This document shows positions 61,144 through 64,000 of a DNA stretch of 64,000 bases, in pieces. The position numbers and the translations under genes are program-made. Within the stretch, counting starts at the first letter, position 1. Every line of letters starts with the position of its first letter. Source of the DNA: Sulfitobacter geojensis (GTDB lineage Bacteria > Pseudomonadota > Alphaproteobacteria > Rhodobacterales > Rhodobacteraceae); contig NZ_JASE01000005.1 in assembly GCF_000622325.1 (NCBI RefSeq), positions 3,100,001 to 3,164,000 of the forward strand. The letters run 5' to 3'. The notes beneath the pieces are model-generated. The model did not search any database. It saw only the letters and a program-made list of their open reading frames with translations, and was not told the origin of the DNA.

Positions 61144-62058
61144 ATGATGAAAAAGACCCTCGCACTGGCGCTTGCCGCTACAACAGCACTCAGCACAGGT
61201 GCTTTCGCACAAGAAATCACAGAATTCCGCATCGGCATCCTTGGCGGCGAGAACGCTCAAGACCGCATGAACAGCTATCAGTGCCTTGCTGATTACACGA
61301 CAGAGGCCCTCGGCGTCGAAACCAAGCTCTTTGCCCCAGCCGATTACAACGGCGTGATCCAGGGCCTGCTCGGTGGCAACATCGATATGGCATGGTTGGG
61401 TGCGTCATCGTATGCAGCAACGTTCCTGCAAGACGCCGACGCGGTTGAGCCCGTCCTGATCAAGGTGAATGTTGACGGTTCCGTCGGGTACCACTCGATC
61501 GGTTTTGCGCGCAAGGACAGTGGTGTGACATCACTGGACGACATGGAAGGCAAAGTGTTCGGCTTCGGTGATCCAAACTCCACCTCTGGCTACCTGATCC
61601 CTTCCATCGAGATTCCGCAGTACAAAGACGGCGTCACAATGGAATCTGGTGAATACTTCGGTGAAGTCAAATTCACCGGCGGTCACGAGCAGACCATCGT
61701 CGCGGTCAACAACGGCGATATCGATGGCGGCGTGACGTGGGCTGATGGTCAGGGCAACTGGGAAGACGGCTACAACTCCGGCGCGCTGCGCAAAGCGGTT
61801 GACGCGGGTCTGGTCGACATGAACGACATGGTCCAGATCTGGAAATCAAAAGTTATCCCTGAAGGTCCCATCGTTCTGCGCAAGGCCCTGCCAGCAGACG
61901 TGCGTGAAAAGATGACTGCATTGGTGGACGGTCTTTATGAAGCGGACCCCGAATGCGCCTATGGTGTTGCCTCCGGTGAAACCCTCGGGTTCCAGCCGGT
62001 CACCCATGAAACTTATATTTCAATCGTCGAGGCCCGCAAAGCCAAGATCGGCGGCTAA
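61144..62058 (+). CDS. phnD: periplasmic phosphonate-binding protein PhnD
   Basis: 304 residues; signal peptide LALAATTALSTGAFA before QEIT. PhnD features: FRIGILGGENAQDRM, QGLLGGNIDMAWLGASSYAA, FGFGDPNSTSGYLIP and GGHEQTIVAVNNGDIDGGVTWADG (core GDIDGGVTWAD). ATG 61144 with TGGAG upstream is preferred; adjacent ATG 61147 is equivalent. A terminator-like hairpin follows before the permease gene. Confidence 0.93.
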   Translation: MMKKTLALALAATTALSTGAFAQEITEFRIGILGGENAQDRMNSYQCLADYTTEALGVETKLFAPADYNGVIQGLLGGNIDMAWLGASSYAATFLQDADAVEPVLIKVNVDGSVGYHSIGFARKDSGVTSLDDMEGKVFGFGDPNSTSGYLIPSIEIPQYKDGVTMESGEYFGEVKFTGGHEQTIVAVNNGDIDGGVTWADGQGNWEDGYNSGALRKAVDAGLVDMNDMVQIWKSKVIPEGPIVLRKALPADVREKMTALVDGLYEADPECAYGVASGETLGFQPVTHETYISIVEARKAKIGG

Positions 62059-62076
62059 GCCATTTCAATGACGTGT

Positions 62077-62105
62077 CCGGTAGCCCTTCGGGGCTGCCGG
62101 TTTTT
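62077..62105 (+). terminator. terminator-like hairpin between phnD and phnE
   Basis: A 10-bp stem (CCGGTAGCCC against GGGCTGCCGG, one G-T pair) with a TTCG loop, followed by TTTTT. This is a good intrinsic terminator inside the operon. It probably lets only part of the transcripts continue into phnE, keeping binding protein in excess. Confidence 0.8.
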
Positions 62106-62123
62106 CTTTGCCCGGGGGCCTTC

Positions 62124-62999
62124 ATGGCAGACATAACACTGAGCGGTGCACCACATAGCGTGGGCAGCATACAGTCGGCTTACATGGCACAGGTCCAGCG
62201 CCGCAGGCTCTATGGGGGCCTGACGCTGCTGATTTTCGTCATTCTGATGGTATCGGGTTTCAACATCGCGGACGATCGCAACGCCGGCGGATTTTGGGAC
62301 GGCTTGCACCAGATTGGCGACTATCCGGCCGACGTTCTGTCCGAGGCATGGGAAAAACGTGCCGACCTGCCCGGCCTGATCGTAAAGTACTTTCCGGCAC
62401 TGGTGGAAACCATCAACATCGCTGCCGTGTCCACCTTGATCGGCGCGATTGGCGGATTGTTTCTGTCTCTGCTCGGCACACGCGGCTTGGCCTTGTGTCC
62501 CCGATTAATCCCGCTCTTTCGCCGTATCTCGGACATCATGCGCGCCGTGCCTGAAATCGTGATCGCGCTTGTTTTGATTTTCGTTCTGGGCGGCGGCCCT
62601 GTTCCTGCGATGATTGCCATCGCATTCCATACCGCGGGCGCGCTTGGCAAGATGTTCTCAGAGGTGACGGAAAACACGGACCTGAAACCTGTCGAAGGTC
62701 TGGCATCGACTGGTGCCACCTGGTTCCAGCGGATGCTTCTGGGCGTCCTGCCACAGGTCGCACCAAACTACGTCAGCTACACTTTGCTACGATTCGAGAT
62801 CAACATCCGGGCTTCCGCGATCCTTGGCTTCGTCGGTGCCGGGGGGCTTGGGTACGAGCTGCGTAATTCCATGGCCTGGGGGCCGGGCCGTTTTGACGAG
62901 GCGGCTGCGATATTCATCCTGCTTTTCGGGACGATCGTGTTCTTCGATCAGCTTTCAAGCCGTTACCGTAATCGCCTGACCGAAGGTCAGTCACACTAA
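62124..62999 (+). CDS. phnE: phosphonate ABC transporter permease PhnE
   Basis: 291 residues with about six membrane helices and the family patterns ALVETINIAAVSTLIGAIGG (after the first helix), RRISDIMRAVPEIVIALV and the EAA-like loop EGLASTGATWFQRMLLGVLP. ATG 62124 is chosen because earlier in-frame starts lie inside the terminator hairpin. The second permease begins 20 bases after its stop. Confidence 0.92.
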   Translation: MADITLSGAPHSVGSIQSAYMAQVQRRRLYGGLTLLIFVILMVSGFNIADDRNAGGFWDGLHQIGDYPADVLSEAWEKRADLPGLIVKYFPALVETINIAAVSTLIGAIGGLFLSLLGTRGLALCPRLIPLFRRISDIMRAVPEIVIALVLIFVLGGGPVPAMIAIAFHTAGALGKMFSEVTENTDLKPVEGLASTGATWFQRMLLGVLPQVAPNYVSYTLLRFEINIRASAILGFVGAGGLGYELRNSMAWGPGRFDEAAAIFILLFGTIVFFDQLSSRYRNRLTEGQSH

Positions 63000-63019
63000 T
63001 TTTCCAAGAGGCAAAGCCA

Positions 63020-64000
63020 ATGACGAGCATTGATCTGGACGCGACGAAATTCCAAGCGGTAAGGCTGTTTCAGCGCAAACGCATGATCGGCTTTGCCATT
63101 CCCGCCGTGATCGCGCTTTATCTGGCCTATATTTTCTTTGCCTTTGATCTGCCCGGCCTTGCGGGGCGCGCCAATCTGGACAACGCGGTCACCCTCGCGT
63201 CTGACAGTTGGTCGCATAAGGTTCACGTCACCCGCAACAACCGCTCGGGCGAGATCACCTATGCAGTCGAGGGCGAACGCAAGGGAACGTATCCCGATGG
63301 CATGCGCCCCGACTGGGTCAGCGGCGATGATGTTCTCACCATTGATCTGGGGGGCGATCACATCGTGCGCTACCTACCAGACAATCGGACAGAAATCGAC
63401 ATCCCTGGCTTTCAGTTGATCGAGGTGCAGGCAGAGGGGCGCAGTCTGAATACGAACCTGCCAGAAGACCTGCCCGACTGGATTTCCGCATCTAATCGCC
63501 GCATCGGCATCAGCACACCCGAAGGGCGCATCACCATGACCGGTGCGCGCACCGAGGTGTTCAATTATTTCCCCGGCTGGGAGCTGTTCTGGTTCACATT
63601 GGACAGCCCCTACCACGGGCAAGGTCTTGGAACGATATTGTTCGGCGAGCGTCTGGACCCCACACGATCAAACATCTCCGGCGCGATTTCCGACTGGTGG
63701 AACAACGCGATGTGGCGTCACAAGGACGTTGCTTGGGCCATCGGCGAAACCATCCTGATGGCCTTCCTTGGCACCATGGGCGCTGCGATCATCGCTTTGC
63801 CTTTGGCTTTTCTCGCGGCCAAACGTTTCTCGCCGGTGATGGTCCTGCGCGCCGCGACCCGCCGCCTGTTCGATTTCGTGCGCGGGGTCGATGCGCTGAT
63901 CTGGACCGTGGTTCTGGCCCGCGCGTTTGGCCCGGGCCCGCTGACCGGAGCCTTGGCGATCCTGCTCACCGATACAGGCACATTCGGCAAGATATTTTCG
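63020..64000 (+). CDS. second phosphonate permease PhnE2 (3' end cut off), with periplasmic insert
   Basis: 327 codons are present and the frame is open at the right edge. A first membrane helix (about 22-42, GFAIPAVIALYLAYIFFAF) is followed by a soluble stretch of about 195 residues before the permease domain begins at AWAIGETILMAFLGTMGAAI (about 236-255), then RRLFDFVRGVDALIWTVVLA. AAGAGG precedes ATG 63020. The insert, like that of PstA above, lies in the periplasm and is longer than in the neighbouring PhnE. Confidence 0.88.
   Translation, partial: MTSIDLDATKFQAVRLFQRKRMIGFAIPAVIALYLAYIFFAFDLPGLAGRANLDNAVTLASDSWSHKVHVTRNNRSGEITYAVEGERKGTYPDGMRPDWVSGDDVLTIDLGGDHIVRYLPDNRTEIDIPGFQLIEVQAEGRSLNTNLPEDLPDWISASNRRIGISTPEGRITMTGARTEVFNYFPGWELFWFTLDSPYHGQGLGTILFGERLDPTRSNISGAISDWWNNAMWRHKDVAWAIGETILMAFLGTMGAAIIALPLAFLAAKRFSPVMVLRAATRRLFDFVRGVDALIWTVVLARAFGPGPLTGALAILLTDTGTFGKIFS

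Noticed and set aside
1..64000. CRISPR arrays, tRNA/rRNA genes, insertion sequences, att sites
   Set aside because: Looked for direct-repeat arrays, cloverleaf-like segments and transposase motifs while reading; none seen, though short tRNAs could be missed by eye.

Overview
The window is a chromosomal segment of a marine Roseobacter-group alphaproteobacterium (Rhodobacteraceae). Pointers to this are the moderately high GC, tightly packed operons with ATGA/GTGA start-stop overlaps, the ectoine-degradation genes doeA/doeB, several TRAP transporters, the phoR-pstSCAB-phoU-phoB order, and a Wzx/Wzy exopolysaccharide locus with a WecG-sugar transferase fusion. The species cannot be told from the sequence alone. 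No rRNA, tRNA, CRISPR array, insertion sequence or prophage was seen.

Layout. 1-4.9 kb: iron-dependent alcohol dehydrogenase (cut by the left edge), ectoine hydrolase, acetyl-diaminobutyrate deacetylase and a class III aminotransferase. 4.9-11.9 kb: the whole phosphate-sensing and high-affinity phosphate uptake operon on the minus strand, led by a three-repeat Pho box that overlaps the phoR stop codon. 12.2-27.0 kb: an exopolysaccharide locus with flippase, three glycosyltransferases, outer-membrane export lipoprotein, hybrid kinase, molybdopterin-fold-like secreted protein, GalU, WecG/initiating-transferase fusion, LuxR-type response regulator, Wzz-like protein and Wzy-like polymerase. CTATCC-N4-GGATAG inverted repeats lie before its transcription units. 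27.0-33.8 kb: an Fbp/Afu-type ABC importer with MBL-fold, histidine-phosphatase and HAD hydrolases, preceded by a second three-repeat Pho box and a divergent DeoR-family regulator. 34.0-40.7 kb: a polyamine-type ABC transporter with RidA, an agmatinase-family ureohydrolase and a LysR regulator. 40.8-42.9 kb: an Rrf2 regulator and a CobW GTPase with two identical-pattern operators between them, a small DUF protein and a decayed ABC binding-protein gene. 43.0-51.8 kb: four-carbon sugar-acid catabolism (OtnC, OtnK, lactonase-like MBL protein, TRAP transporter, two dehydrogenases, GntR regulator). 51.9-54.7 kb: a TAXI-type TRAP transporter. 54.9-59.3 kb: a TPR-sulfotransferase and a VWA protein with six ~89-residue repeats. 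59.8-64.0 kb: a small secreted protein and the start of a phnCDE phosphonate-uptake operon, each with a Pho box.

The strongest theme is phosphorus scavenging. PhoR/PhoB is encoded here, and four Pho-box-like sites precede pst, phn, a small secreted protein, and the ABC-importer/hydrolase operon. That last operon looks like a system for taking up a phosphorylated organic compound; its substrate is unknown and it is the best candidate for something undescribed. The second theme is a self-contained exopolysaccharide regulon in which a membrane hybrid kinase with an Hpt domain probably feeds the nearby LuxR-type regulator.
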